Below the pieces are notes generated by a model that was given only the letters and a program-made list of their open reading frames with translations, was not told the DNA's origin and searched no databases. From Bacillota bacterium (GTDB lineage Bacteria; Bacillota; Clostridia; Lachnospirales; Lachnospiraceae), in contig JAEYQV010000050.1 in NCBI GenBank assembly GCA_023409835.1, forward strand, positions 1-62,206: a stretch of 62,206 nt of DNA, read 5' to 3'. Below, piece after piece: positions 34,854 through 43,930 of this stretch (within the stretch, counting starts at the first letter, position 1; each line of letters opens with the position of its first letter). The position numbers and the translations under genes were made by a program.

Positions 34854-35864
34854 TTATTCTTCCGTAGTGAGCTTCTTCGTAATCTTATCGTTCATGTTCT
34901 GCTCGGTAAAGGTTACACACTGTAGGATGGAGTTCTTGATCTCAATACTCTTGGAGCTGCCATGGGTCTTGACTACAAGACCGTTTAAGCCCAACAGCGG
35001 TGCCCCGCCGTATCTCGTGGCATCGAAATCCTTTAGGGTTTCCTTCAGTGCAGGTTTCACTAACAGAGCACCGATTTTGCTTTTTACAGTACTCATGAGA
35101 CCCTGCTTAATCTTCTTTATCAGTGCCGATCCCAAGCCTTCATACAGCTTCAGGATGACATTGCCTACAAAAGCTTCGCATACAATGACATCGGCTCCTC
35201 CGTATGGAATCTCCCGAGCTTCGATACTACCGATAAAATTAATATCGTTACAGTCCTTAAGCAGAGGAAAGGTCTCCTTCACCAGCTGATTTCCCTTCTC
35301 TTCCTCAGCACCGATATTAACAATGGCAACTCTCGGATTCTTTATCCCTATGACATGCTCCATGTAGACGGAACCCATCTTGGCAAACTGAACTAAATGA
35401 GAAGGTCTGGCATCCACATTAGCTCCACAGTCAACCAGCAGGGATACACCATTGATGGTCGGGATAACCGGAGTTAACGGTGGACGTTCCACTCCTTTAA
35501 TCCGGCCTATGATTAGCTGCCCTCCTGCAAGGACTGCACCGGTACTGCCCGCTGATACAAATGCATCGGCTTCACCGCTCTTTACCAGATTCAAGGCAAC
35601 AACAATGGAGGAATTCTTCTTGCGTCGGATTGCCAAAACAGGTGCTTCATTATTCGTTATGATTTCATCAGCCTGTACTACTTCAATCTGTTTTTCATCA
35701 TAATTATACTCGCTTAAGGTGTTCTTAATGACATCTTCCTTACCAACCAGAATAACTTTAATATCTTTTTTCTCCTGGACTGCAAGTACTGCTCCTTTGA
35801 CAATTTCACCGGGAGCATTATCCCCGCCCATAGCATCGACTGCAACCGTAATCATCTTCTGCAT
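34854..35864 (-). CDS. plsX: Phosphate acyltransferase PlsX
   Basis: PlsX makes acyl-phosphate from acyl-ACP and phosphate; PlsY (5.7-6.4 kb) then uses it. The 336-residue protein opens MITVAVDAMGGDNAP and has SAGSTGAVLAGG (about 106-117), LVDCGAN (about 148-154) and CEAFVGNVILKLYEG (about 232-246), all typical. The ATG has ATGGAGG upstream. It is the first gene before acpP; its upstream leader holds two inverted repeats. Complete. Confidence 0.96.
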   Translation of the reverse strand: MQKMITVAVDAMGGDNAPGEIVKGAVLAVQEKKDIKVILVGKEDVIKNTLSEYNYDEKQIEVVQADEIITNNEAPVLAIRRKKNSSIVVALNLVKSGEADAFVSAGSTGAVLAGGQLIIGRIKGVERPPLTPVIPTINGVSLLVDCGANVDARPSHLVQFAKMGSVYMEHVIGIKNPRVAIVNIGAEEEKGNQLVKETFPLLKDCNDINFIGSIEAREIPYGGADVIVCEAFVGNVILKLYEGLGSALIKKIKQGLMSTVKSKIGALLVKPALKETLKDFDATRYGGAPLLGLNGLVVKTHGSSKSIEIKNSILQCVTFTEQNMNDKITKKLTTEE

Positions 35865-35883
35865 ATCAATCCTCCATGCCGCC

Positions 35884-35946
35884 GATACCTGCTATTTTTG
35901 GTATCAGCTTAATATTTGCACAGTGAAGAGAATTCTATTCACTGTG
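35884..35946 (-). promoter_or_regulatory. Two inverted repeats in the plsX leader
   Basis: GATACC/GGTATC (35884-35905) lies just before the plsX ribosome binding site, and a 28-bp near-palindrome CACAGTGAA...TTCACTGTG with centre AGAATTCT (35919-35946) lies upstream. Only one base pair of the larger repeat fails. It may be an operator or a leader hairpin; no known site was recognised. Confidence 0.5.
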
Positions 35947-36104
35947 TACTACCTATTCTCTAATTTTATGCGGTATACCTTATACTGCGTTATTTAGTGC
36001 CTATGCTTACTATAGATAGTATTAGGATGCATACTGCTAATCTATAAATCAATATACTCGATATTATTCTAAAAAGCAACTATTAATTACTACTTTTTCA
36101 CATC

Positions 36105-36150
36105 CAAAAACAGCTGCCGGAAGGGTATGGTTCCTTCCATGCAGCTGTTC
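36105..36150 (-). terminator. Rho-independent terminator after cheR
   Basis: On the minus strand, AACAGCTGCATGGAAGG pairs with CCTTCCGGCAGCTGTT with a small internal mismatch, and TTTTTGG follows. It is a strong hairpin a few bases after the cheR stop. Confidence 0.88.
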
Positions 36151-36156
36151 AACCAC

Positions 36157-36936
36157 TTACATTTTTTTATAGAAGAAAGACTTGTGATTCAGATATCCGA
36201 GTTGGTTTGCCTGTATCATTTGTTCCGTGCTTCCAACGAACAGAAGCCCATCTCTTTTTAATGCAGAATGAAAACTCGCATAAATCTTATTCTTTGCTTC
36301 ATCCGTAAAATATATTAATACATTACGGCAGATAATCAGATCACATTCCTGGGGATACGGATCTCGAAGCAAATCATGCTGCTTGAATTCCACACACCCT
36401 TTTATACTATCTGATATCTGATATGTTTTGTCATTTACCTGGACGAAATACTTCTTAAGAAATTCATCGGGTAATGACTTCAGACTCTTCACATGGTACA
36501 TTCCTATCTTGGCCTTCTCCATGACCAGTCTGTCTATATCGGTAGCATATACCTTAATCTTGTTCAGCGGCAGGAACTTGGATAGCAGCATAACCAGAGA
36601 ATATGGTTCATCTCCGGTGGAGCATGCGGCACTCCAGATCTTCAAATCCTTACCAAACCGGTTAAACAGATATGGTAATACTTCCTTTTCAAGCAAAACC
36701 CACTGCTCCGGATTACGATAGAATTCCGACACATTAATCGTTATATAATTGATAAACTCTTCATATGCCGCTTTATCCGTTTTCAGCTTCTGGACATACT
36801 CAGCATAAGACGAAATTCCGTGCTTTGCAATCAATGCATCAATACGACGTTTCATCTGACGTTCTTTATAGGAATTCAGATCTATCTTCGTAAGTCCAAG
36901 AATGGATTGTTTAAAGAATTCATAACTGTCCAGCAC
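36157..36936 (-). CDS. cheR: CheR-type protein-glutamate methyltransferase
   Basis: CheR methylates glutamates of chemoreceptors with SAM to adapt chemotaxis. The 259-residue protein has the N-terminal helical domain (1-75) with QMKRRIDALI, the SAM-binding part IWSAACSTGDEPYSL (about 98-112), ATDID (about 129-133) and CDLIICRNVLIYF (about 197-209). It is alone, not in a chemotaxis operon, 36 nt after ispH-rpsA, and ends at a strong terminator. A chemoreceptor gene lies at 53.8-55.9 kb. Whether it serves flagellar chemotaxis or another receptor-like system cannot be told here. Confidence 0.93.
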   Translation of the reverse strand: MLDSYEFFKQSILGLTKIDLNSYKERQMKRRIDALIAKHGISSYAEYVQKLKTDKAAYEEFINYITINVSEFYRNPEQWVLLEKEVLPYLFNRFGKDLKIWSAACSTGDEPYSLVMLLSKFLPLNKIKVYATDIDRLVMEKAKIGMYHVKSLKSLPDEFLKKYFVQVNDKTYQISDSIKGCVEFKQHDLLRDPYPQECDLIICRNVLIYFTDEAKNKIYASFHSALKRDGLLFVGSTEQMIQANQLGYLNHKSFFYKKM

Positions 36937-36972
36937 GAATACGTCTCCTTATCTTTCGAAAACAATATGAAG

Positions 36973-38952
36973 CTATTCCAAAACCTCTGCCTGCTCGCTG
37001 TCAGCTTCCTTCTCGGGAGCCTCCAGAGCCTTGATGCTTAAGGAGATCTTCTTATCTTCCTTATTGAACTCCACTACCTTTGCAGTAATCTCCTGTCCGA
37101 TCTTTAAAGCATTTGCAGGCTTTTCAATGTGCTCACGGGAAATCTGGGATACATGAAGCAGAGCATCAATACCCGGTTCCAGTTCGATAAAGGCACCAAA
37201 GTCTGTCATTCTGGCAACAGTACCGTTTACAACATTACCTACGCCATACTTATTCTCAGCATCGATCCAGGGATTCTCATTCTCAAACTTTAAGCTGAGT
37301 GCAATCTTCTCGCCCTGAATATCCTTAACGAAGGCCTTAACAGAATCACCAACCTTGAAGACCTTCTTCGGATTCTCGACTCTGCCCCAGGACATCTCGG
37401 AAATGTGGAGAAGACCGTCAGCGCCGCCAAGATCGATGAATGCACCGAAATCAGTAATATTCTTAACAGTACCCTGAACCGTCATTCCAACCTGGATCTT
37501 CTCAAATAAATCCTTCTTCAGAGTCTCCTTCTTAGCAATGATCAGCTGCTTTCTATCACCGATAATTCTTCTCTTCTTCGGATTGAATTCGGTAATTACA
37601 AAATCAATCGTCTCTCCTGCATACTTTGCCAGATCCTTCTCATAGCTATCGGAAATCAGGCTTGCAGGAATAAATACTCTTGCTTCGTCAACAATAACAC
37701 TTAAGCCTCCGTTAAGTACCGCTGCAACCTTCGCAGAAAGTACCTCATGATTGTTGAAGGCTTCCTCTAATCTCTTATTGCCCTTCTCGGCAGCAAGTCT
37801 CTTATAGGTTAAAGCAACCTGGCCTTCGCCATCGTTCACCTTCAGAATCTTTGCCTGCATCTTATCGCCGACCTTAACAACGGTTGTGAGATCTAAATTA
37901 GGGGTGTTTGTATATTCGTTCCTGGTAATGATACCTTCCGACTTGTAGCCTATATTTAAGATGATCTCATCTTCCTTGACACCCAAGACAATTCCTTCTA
38001 CAACATCACCGTTGTTTATTTCTACTACTTTCTCTTCCTCCAATAATTGTTCAAAACTCTTCTCTGCCATTGTGGTAAGAACCTCCTTGATAATTTTGTT
38101 TGGGGTAGAAGCCCCTGCTGTAATACCTACATTCCAATAAGATTTAAATGAGCTTAAATCCAGGTCATCAAGTTTCTGTATATAGTAAGTATTTTCACAT
38201 TCTTTTTTGCAAATTTCATAGAGCTTTTTTGTGTTTGAGCTCTCTTTACCGCCGATCACGATCATGGCATCGGATTCCTTCGCCAGCTGATATGCTTCCG
38301 TCTGCCGGGTCTGTGTGGCGTTGCAAATCGTATTTAAAACAAGTATATCATAACCCTTTTTTGATATAATTTCAACTAATTCTTGAAATTTGATGTAATT
38401 AAATGTCGTTTGTGCCACAATGCACAGCTTTTCCGTTATCGGAAGATTAAAATTTTGTGCTTCGGCAAGATCTTCCACGACGGTATAGCCTATGCCGCTA
38501 TTTCCGATTTCTGATTCCGCAGGTCCTGAAACACCTTTGATCCAGCCGATGATTCCCTGTATCTCAGGATGGGAATACTTGCCGATGATAAGGATATGTC
38601 TCCCCTGCTCTGACTGTTCCCTGACGATATTATGAATTTTTAAAACAAAGGGACAGGTGGCATCCATTATGCCGTGACCGAAGGACTTCATTTTCTCATA
38701 AACAGCCTCGGAAATTCCATGGGAACGTATGATTATTGTACCCTTAGGCAGGTCTTTTAATTCTTCCAGGGAATCAATCGAGTGTACACCCTGCTTTTTC
38801 AGATTTTCAATCACTTCTTCATTGTGAATAATGGGACCATAGGTATATACGGGACCTTTTTTGGCAGCTTCCTCATAAACCATATCGATTGCCCGTTGTA
38901 CTCCGAAGCAAAAACCGGCACTTTCAGCAGTTTTTATGTTCAAATAATCCAA
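36973..38952 (-). CDS. ispH-rpsA: Fused 4-hydroxy-3-methylbut-2-enyl diphosphate reductase (IspH) and ribosomal protein S1
   Basis: One 659-residue reading frame joins two functions. Residues 1 to about 285 are IspH, the iron-sulfur enzyme that makes IPP and DMAPP in the last step of the MEP isoprenoid pathway; its three cluster ligands are Cys15 (GFCFGV), Cys100 (DATCPFV) and Cys210 (NTICNAT). From about 300 on there are four S1 RNA-binding repeats, for example VVEGIVLGVKEDEIILNIG, TVKNITDFGAFIDLGGADGL and TVARMTDFGAFIELEPGIDA, with a short acidic tail. This fusion is known in many Clostridia. It is preceded by cmk (34 nt). Confidence 0.96.
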   Translation of the reverse strand: MDYLNIKTAESAGFCFGVQRAIDMVYEEAAKKGPVYTYGPIIHNEEVIENLKKQGVHSIDSLEELKDLPKGTIIIRSHGISEAVYEKMKSFGHGIMDATCPFVLKIHNIVREQSEQGRHILIIGKYSHPEIQGIIGWIKGVSGPAESEIGNSGIGYTVVEDLAEAQNFNLPITEKLCIVAQTTFNYIKFQELVEIISKKGYDILVLNTICNATQTRQTEAYQLAKESDAMIVIGGKESSNTKKLYEICKKECENTYYIQKLDDLDLSSFKSYWNVGITAGASTPNKIIKEVLTTMAEKSFEQLLEEEKVVEINNGDVVEGIVLGVKEDEIILNIGYKSEGIITRNEYTNTPNLDLTTVVKVGDKMQAKILKVNDGEGQVALTYKRLAAEKGNKRLEEAFNNHEVLSAKVAAVLNGGLSVIVDEARVFIPASLISDSYEKDLAKYAGETIDFVITEFNPKKRRIIGDRKQLIIAKKETLKKDLFEKIQVGMTVQGTVKNITDFGAFIDLGGADGLLHISEMSWGRVENPKKVFKVGDSVKAFVKDIQGEKIALSLKFENENPWIDAENKYGVGNVVNGTVARMTDFGAFIELEPGIDALLHVSQISREHIEKPANALKIGQEITAKVVEFNKEDKKISLSIKALEAPEKEADSEQAEVLE

Positions 38953-38986
38953 CTCCCTTACTTAGTATATGGTGAGTTAGCTGATC

Positions 38987-39655
38987 TCATTTTATTTTTT
39001 GAAACAGCTTTATAATCTCCTCTGTTACTTCTTCAATGGTCATATGGGAGCAATCTAATAATAAGGCATCCTCAGCCTGTTTTAGCGGGGCAAATTCCCG
39101 GGTCATATCTCTGTGATCCCGCTCCATGATGTCCTTCTCTATAGAGCCTATATCGGCTGATAATCCCTTGAGCTTAAGTTCCTCATACCTTCTTCTGGCG
39201 CGCTCCTGTGTACTGGCAGTCAGGTATATCTTAAGATCTGCATTAGGAAGCACATAGGTTCCGATATCTCTGCCGTCCATAACAACATTTTCCTTCTTTG
39301 CCAGGTTCTGCTGCAGCTCCACCAGCTTTAGTCGAACGGTTTTGTTGACGGAGCTTGCACTTGCCATATTACCGACCTCCTCCGTGCGAATCAGGTCGTT
39401 GACATTCTCACCATTCAGGATTACGAGCTGTTCCCCGTTCTTATATTCAATCGTTACCTCGACTCCGGGACAGGCTTCTTCAATCCGCTTACTGTCAGAG
39501 GCTTCGATTCCGTTTCTTAAGAAATACAAGGCCATGGCACGGTACATCGCACCGGTATCCACATAAATAAAGTCCAAGGCCTTTGCAATTTTCTTTGCTA
39601 TCGTACTTTTTCCCGCACCGGCAGGACCATCGATTGCAATACTGTAAAATTTCAT
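38987..39655 (-). CDS. cmk: Cytidylate kinase
   Basis: Cmk phosphorylates CMP and dCMP to the diphosphates. The 222-residue protein has the P-loop IDGPAGAGKSTIA (about 8-20), VDTGAMYRA (about 34-42), VMDGRDIGTYVLP and the LID-like ERARRRYEEL. The start ATG (39653-39655) has GAGG 6 nt upstream; a start six codons earlier overlaps it. It lies between the flavoprotein gene and ispH-rpsA; cmk beside rpsA is a very common order in bacteria. Confidence 0.95.
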   Translation of the reverse strand: MKFYSIAIDGPAGAGKSTIAKKIAKALDFIYVDTGAMYRAMALYFLRNGIEASDSKRIEEACPGVEVTIEYKNGEQLVILNGENVNDLIRTEEVGNMASASSVNKTVRLKLVELQQNLAKKENVVMDGRDIGTYVLPNADLKIYLTASTQERARRRYEELKLKGLSADIGSIEKDIMERDHRDMTREFAPLKQAEDALLLDCSHMTIEEVTEEIIKLFQKIK

Positions 39656-39740
39656 GCCAAACCTCATTTCCATGCTGCTATATACATTGCTTTAACTAAT
39701 ATGCGTAAAAGCAGACATTATCTTTTTATCCTTTTCAGCC

Positions 39741-40973
39741 CTATAAGCTGCTACCGGCAAGAAATGCCGTGGACCAGGCAATCTGTAGATTAAAGCCTCC
39801 GGTCAGGGCATCCAGATCAAGCACCTCACCAATAAAATAAACATTACCTGCAAGCTTTGATTCCATCGTGGAAGGATTGATCTCCTTCACGTTAACTCCA
39901 CCCCGGGTAATGACTGCCTGATTATAATCACTTAACCTTTGGATTCCAAAGGAAAAATTCTTCAATAACTGTACCAGACGCTGCCGTTCCTCCCTGGTGA
40001 TGGAATTAACTTGCTTATCCGGATGAATAAGACTTAGACGAATAATAACATCAATTAGTTTATTTGGCAATAGCTGGTCCAGGGAATTCTTAAATTGCTT
40101 GTTCTTATATTGTTCAAAATCCCTTAAAATACGGGAATCCAACTGCTCCTGTGAAAGCGCCGGTTTTAAATCAATGCTTAAGGTAAGCTTCTCCTTATTC
40201 TTCAGATTCGGTATGATATAGCTGCTGGCGCTTAATATCACGGGGCCGCTGACACCGAAGTGTGTGAATAGCAGCTCGCCGAAATCACGATATATCTGTT
40301 TTTCGCCCGACCGTACCGTAATCTCAATATTCTTCAGGGATAAGCCCATCAGCTCCTTAACATACTCCTCCGAAACGTGAATCGGTACCAGGGAGGGGGA
40401 AACTTCCGTCACCGTATGGCCGAGAGCCTTGGCGAACCGGTAGCCGTCGCCGGTGGAGCCGGTCAGCGGATAGGAAAGCCCTCCTGTTGCGATAATCACG
40501 ATATCGGCGGTGAAAAGCTCCCTGCCGGACTTTAATCTGAGACCGTGAAATTTACCGTTTTCCAGAACGAGTTCGCTGACCTCACTCTGTAAATGAAGAA
40601 TTACACCTAATCGTAATAGCTCCTTCTTCAGAGCACCGATGACATCGGAGGATTTATCCGACTCGGGAAACGCACGGTTACCCCGTTCGATCTTAACCGG
40701 CATTCCAAGTCGTTCAAAGAAATCGATCGTATCATAATTATTGAATTTACTAAAGGAACGATATAGAAATTTCGGGTTAGAGACAACGTTATCAAAAAAA
40801 GCATCCCTGTCACAGGCATTCGTCAGGTTGCATCTGCCCTTTCCCGTAATAAACAGCTTTTTGCCTAACCGGTCATTCTTTTCGAATAGCTCGACGGTAT
40901 GACCATTCATAGCTGCGGCAATCGCCGCCATCATTCCGGAGGCACCGCCGCCGACAACAAACACCTTACTCAT
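39741..40973 (-). CDS. NAD(P)/FAD-dependent flavoprotein, HI0933/BaiN family
   Basis: A 410-residue flavoprotein of the HI0933 family. The FAD-binding GGGASGMMAA (about 7-16) and the ELFEKNDRLGKKLFITGKGRCN stretch, seen as FEKNDRLGKKLF then ITGKGRCN, are family marks; further on are IIATGGLSYPLTGSTGDGY and, at the end, FIGEVLDLDALTGGFNLQ. Members include BaiN-like enzymes, but the substrate of most is unknown. The start ATG (40971-40973) has AGGTGG upstream. It lies upstream of cmk on the same strand. Confidence 0.9.
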   Translation of the reverse strand: MSKVFVVGGGASGMMAAIAAAMNGHTVELFEKNDRLGKKLFITGKGRCNLTNACDRDAFFDNVVSNPKFLYRSFSKFNNYDTIDFFERLGMPVKIERGNRAFPESDKSSDVIGALKKELLRLGVILHLQSEVSELVLENGKFHGLRLKSGRELFTADIVIIATGGLSYPLTGSTGDGYRFAKALGHTVTEVSPSLVPIHVSEEYVKELMGLSLKNIEITVRSGEKQIYRDFGELLFTHFGVSGPVILSASSYIIPNLKNKEKLTLSIDLKPALSQEQLDSRILRDFEQYKNKQFKNSLDQLLPNKLIDVIIRLSLIHPDKQVNSITREERQRLVQLLKNFSFGIQRLSDYNQAVITRGGVNVKEINPSTMESKLAGNVYFIGEVLDLDALTGGFNLQIAWSTAFLAGSSL

Positions 40974-41063
40974 AGTTCCACCTGTTTCTTTCCATGATAC
41001 CGGCTTTTGAATCATATCCTGATTTATTATCTCAGTACCGGTTACGTTTTATTAGGATAACAT

Positions 41064-41109
41064 AAAATCAGGTAATTGTCGAATACAAATATGTACCGCA
41101 ATTACCTGA
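41064..41109 (-). terminator. Terminator after the GerMN lipoprotein gene
   Basis: On the minus strand, TCAGGTAATTG pairs perfectly with CAATTACCTGA, followed by TTTTAT. It separates the lipoprotein gene from the flavoprotein-cmk-ispH unit. Confidence 0.82.
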
Positions 41110-41154
41110 CAGAAGTCTTTTCTTATTACAATGAATAATATCCGGACGACAACC

Positions 41155-41805
41155 TCAGTCACTCAGATAAACCTCATCTATGCCGAGTTCCAGATGTCCG
41201 CTGACATAAGCCTTACCCTCCACCCGGTAAATGATCTTGCTATAATCCTCCAGGTTATCTGTCAAGCTCTGAGCAATGGCATCCAATATTGCAGTTTCAA
41301 AGCCTGCACCTACTTCGGCAAGCGGGGGCTGGTCCGAATAGAAGCTTACGATAACGGCATCCTTCTTGGTCGTCACACTTTCAATACCAACCATTAAGGA
41401 ATTCTCAGCGATCGCATCCTTTACAATATCAACAATCAGCTGCGGGGTAATTTCGGTATCCACCGGGATCATTGCCGTAGCCGGTGCCACCTCAGCCTCT
41501 TTGGTGACCGTATAGATTGCCAGCTCAGTATTTGCAGCCGGTTGGATTAAGGTTGGTGTAGGATCCTTCTCCCCGCCCTGCTGTTCAACGGTATTCATTA
41601 AGGAATCCGGATTGTTGCTATCCTTGCCGGAGTTATCCGGCTTCGTATTCTCCTTATTCTCCGTTACTGCTTGTCTGTAATCGTTATCGTTCTTGGCATC
41701 CTTCGCCGCATCATAGGTGCCGAAACTAATATTTTTACATCCGAATAAAACAAGGACACATGTCAGTATTGTGATCAATAGAGTTTTCTTACTGTTTCGT
41801 ATCAT
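41155..41805 (-). CDS. Lipoprotein with GerMN domain
   Basis: A 216-residue exported lipoprotein: a hydrophobic signal (about 8-22) ends in the lipobox LFGC with Cys23 as the lipidation site. A charged, Asn/Asp-rich linker follows (about 30-90), then a C-terminal domain (about 95-216) with SVTTKKDAVIVSFYSDQPP, AILDAIAQSLTDN and IIYRVEGKAYVSGHLELG, which fits the GerMN fold of sporulation and germination proteins. A role in spore formation or germination is inference from the domain. It stands alone with its own terminator. Confidence 0.78.
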   Translation of the reverse strand: MIRNSKKTLLITILTCVLVLFGCKNISFGTYDAAKDAKNDNDYRQAVTENKENTKPDNSGKDSNNPDSLMNTVEQQGGEKDPTPTLIQPAANTELAIYTVTKEAEVAPATAMIPVDTEITPQLIVDIVKDAIAENSLMVGIESVTTKKDAVIVSFYSDQPPLAEVGAGFETAILDAIAQSLTDNLEDYSKIIYRVEGKAYVSGHLELGIDEVYLSD

Positions 41806-41967
41806 AATGACCTCCTTAATCAGTACCCCAGATTCAAGACATCAATCTGCTGATACCCGCCTGAATGCGGATTGCGAAGCAATGAGATTTTATTGATACC
41901 ACAATATAACACAACTGTGTCATTTCTATGTTATTATCTTAAACTTATCCGATAAAGTGAAATAATT

Positions 41968-43278
41968 TCAATCAAAATAATGCTTTTCCTCCGGATATTG
42001 TTCCAAAACACTTCTACGAATCAGATCCATTGCATAGATCACACTCTGCTCACGGATCTTCTGACGGTTTCCTCTCATTCGATATTCCCTGACAACGAGC
42101 TTATCCTTTACCCTGCAGGAAATATATACCAGACCCACCGGTTTCATCGGGGTACCGCCATCCGGTCCGGCAATCCCTGTAACAGCTACCGCCACATCAC
42201 AGCCGGAGGCTCTAATTGCACCGTCTGCCATCTCTGCCGCAGTCTGCTCACTGACTGCACCGAACTGCTCCAGTGTGCTAGAATTAACACCTAGATACTT
42301 CTGCTTTGCTTCATTGGAATAGGTGATAAAGCCTTCCTTCAATACCTCGGAAGCTCCGGGAACATTGACAATCCTGCCGGATAATAAGCCGCCGGTACAG
42401 GATTCGGCCGTGGCCATGGTGAGTCCGTTTCGTATTAACAGCTTTACAAGAACCTCCTCTAAAGCTTCGTCCTCCTCCAGAGTATAGATATTCTCTCCGA
42501 AGCGATGATAAAGTTCGTTCAGAAGCGGCTGCATCATGGTAAGGGCCTTCTCCTTCGAATCGGCAGAGGCCGTTACACGAAAATGCACCTCACCGTTCTT
42601 CGCATAGGGTGCAATCGTCGGATTGTCCTGCCCTTCAATCAGATCCAGTATCATTGTCTCGGCACGGCTTTCACCGATGCCGCAGATCTTTACCATTTTT
42701 GATTCAAATACCTTGTTTTGAAGTCTTCGTAAATAGGGAAACATCGCGGAATCAAACATCGGAATCATCTCAGAAGGAGGACCGGGCAGCAGAAGTATTC
42801 TCTTGGGTCCTTCCTCCACGATATATCCCGGAGCAGTTCCGTTATTATTTTCAACAACGATGCTGTTTTCAATCGTAAGCGCCTGCTTCCAGTTGTTTTC
42901 GGTGATTTTTGCCAGACCGGATGCCGCTTTGTTTTGATCTGAATTGGTTTTATAGACCTGCAGCCGGTTAAAATAATCCAGTATCCGCTCTCTGGAGGGC
43001 TCATCCATAATCAGCTGCCTGCCAAGAACTCCTGCCACAGTTTCCTTTGTCAGATCATCCTGTGTCGGCCCCAATCCTCCGGTCAGTATGATGATGTCCG
43101 ATCTGTCTAAGGCTGTTCTTACGGCTTCACTAAGCCTTGCCTCATTATCTCCGACTGCAATCTGATAGTATAGGGAGAAGCCAAGCTCCGCACATTTGAC
43201 GGATAAGTAATTCGCATTTGTATTCACAATATTTCCGAGCAGTATCTCCGTACCAACGCTGATTAATTCCACTGTCAT
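41968..43278 (-). CDS. cinA: Competence/damage-inducible protein CinA
   Basis: CinA-family proteins act in pyridine nucleotide salvage (nicotinamide mononucleotide deamidase and ADP-ribose pyrophosphatase activities are known). The 436-residue protein has the N-terminal molybdopterin-binding-like domain (MTVELISVGTEILLGNIVNT, ILTGGLGPTQDDLTKET, LLPGPPSEM) and the C-terminal deamidase-like domain (about 270-430; ATAESCTGGLLSGR, VAVTGIAGPDGGT). It is slightly longer than usual because of extra residues near 120-150. The start is the ATG at 43276-43278. In the transcript it follows pgsA by 97 nt; cinA next to pgsA and recA is common in firmicutes. Confidence 0.95.
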   Translation of the reverse strand: MTVELISVGTEILLGNIVNTNANYLSVKCAELGFSLYYQIAVGDNEARLSEAVRTALDRSDIIILTGGLGPTQDDLTKETVAGVLGRQLIMDEPSRERILDYFNRLQVYKTNSDQNKAASGLAKITENNWKQALTIENSIVVENNNGTAPGYIVEEGPKRILLLPGPPSEMIPMFDSAMFPYLRRLQNKVFESKMVKICGIGESRAETMILDLIEGQDNPTIAPYAKNGEVHFRVTASADSKEKALTMMQPLLNELYHRFGENIYTLEEDEALEEVLVKLLIRNGLTMATAESCTGGLLSGRIVNVPGASEVLKEGFITYSNEAKQKYLGVNSSTLEQFGAVSEQTAAEMADGAIRASGCDVAVAVTGIAGPDGGTPMKPVGLVYISCRVKDKLVVREYRMRGNRQKIREQSVIYAMDLIRRSVLEQYPEEKHYFD

Positions 43279-43375
43279 GGATAAACCCTCCCACTAAAAT
43301 AGGCCTTTCCCTATCTTACATTTTGGTATTACATAAACCGGCCTCCACATGTGAAGCCCTACTATCGTATTCACC

Positions 43376-43930
43376 TTATTTCGTATTCGTCCCGCTATGA
43401 TCACTGAGTACCTTGCGGTTCTTCAGCATATAGTCCAGCAGGGATATTATCGTTAATACCACAGACAGATAAATAGCTACCTGCTCCAGTACATTGATTA
43501 CCGGATTATCCAGATTAATAATCAGCATGACACACATTACAATCTGTACATTTGTCTTAATCTTTCCCCACCAGCCGGCGGCGATCACTACTCCATTATC
43601 GGAAGCAATTAACCGGAAACCGCTGATGATAAATTCTCTGGCAATAATAATAATTACGATCCAGGACGCCAAAAGCTTTAATTCCACCAGACAGATCAAA
43701 GCACTGGAAACCAGAAGCTTATCGGCCAGAGGGTCCATGAACTTGCCGAAATTCGTAATCAGATTACGTTTTCTTGCAATATATCCGTCTAATGCATCTG
43801 TAAGTGCCGCAGCAATAAATATTCCCGCAGCGATGTAACGTCCATAGGTTATCTGAGGTATCAGCATGAAGATTAGAAAGATCGGTATCATAAATATCCG
43901 GACGATGGTGATCTTATTAGGCAGATTCAT
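43376..43930 (-). CDS. pgsA: CDP-diacylglycerol-glycerol-3-phosphate 3-phosphatidyltransferase
   Basis: PgsA makes phosphatidylglycerol phosphate at the membrane. The 184-residue protein has the CDP-alcohol phosphotransferase motif with Asp45, Asp48, Gly49, Ala52, Arg53, Gly62, Asp66 and Asp70, and about five membrane segments. Its ATG overlaps the rimO stop by four bases (ATGA), so translation is coupled. It completes the set of phospholipid genes in the window. The rimO-pgsA order is typical of Clostridia and Bacillus. Confidence 0.95.
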   Translation of the reverse strand: MNLPNKITIVRIFMIPIFLIFMLIPQITYGRYIAAGIFIAAALTDALDGYIARKRNLITNFGKFMDPLADKLLVSSALICLVELKLLASWIVIIIIAREFIISGFRLIASDNGVVIAAGWWGKIKTNVQIVMCVMLIINLDNPVINVLEQVAIYLSVVLTIISLLDYMLKNRKVLSDHSGTNTK

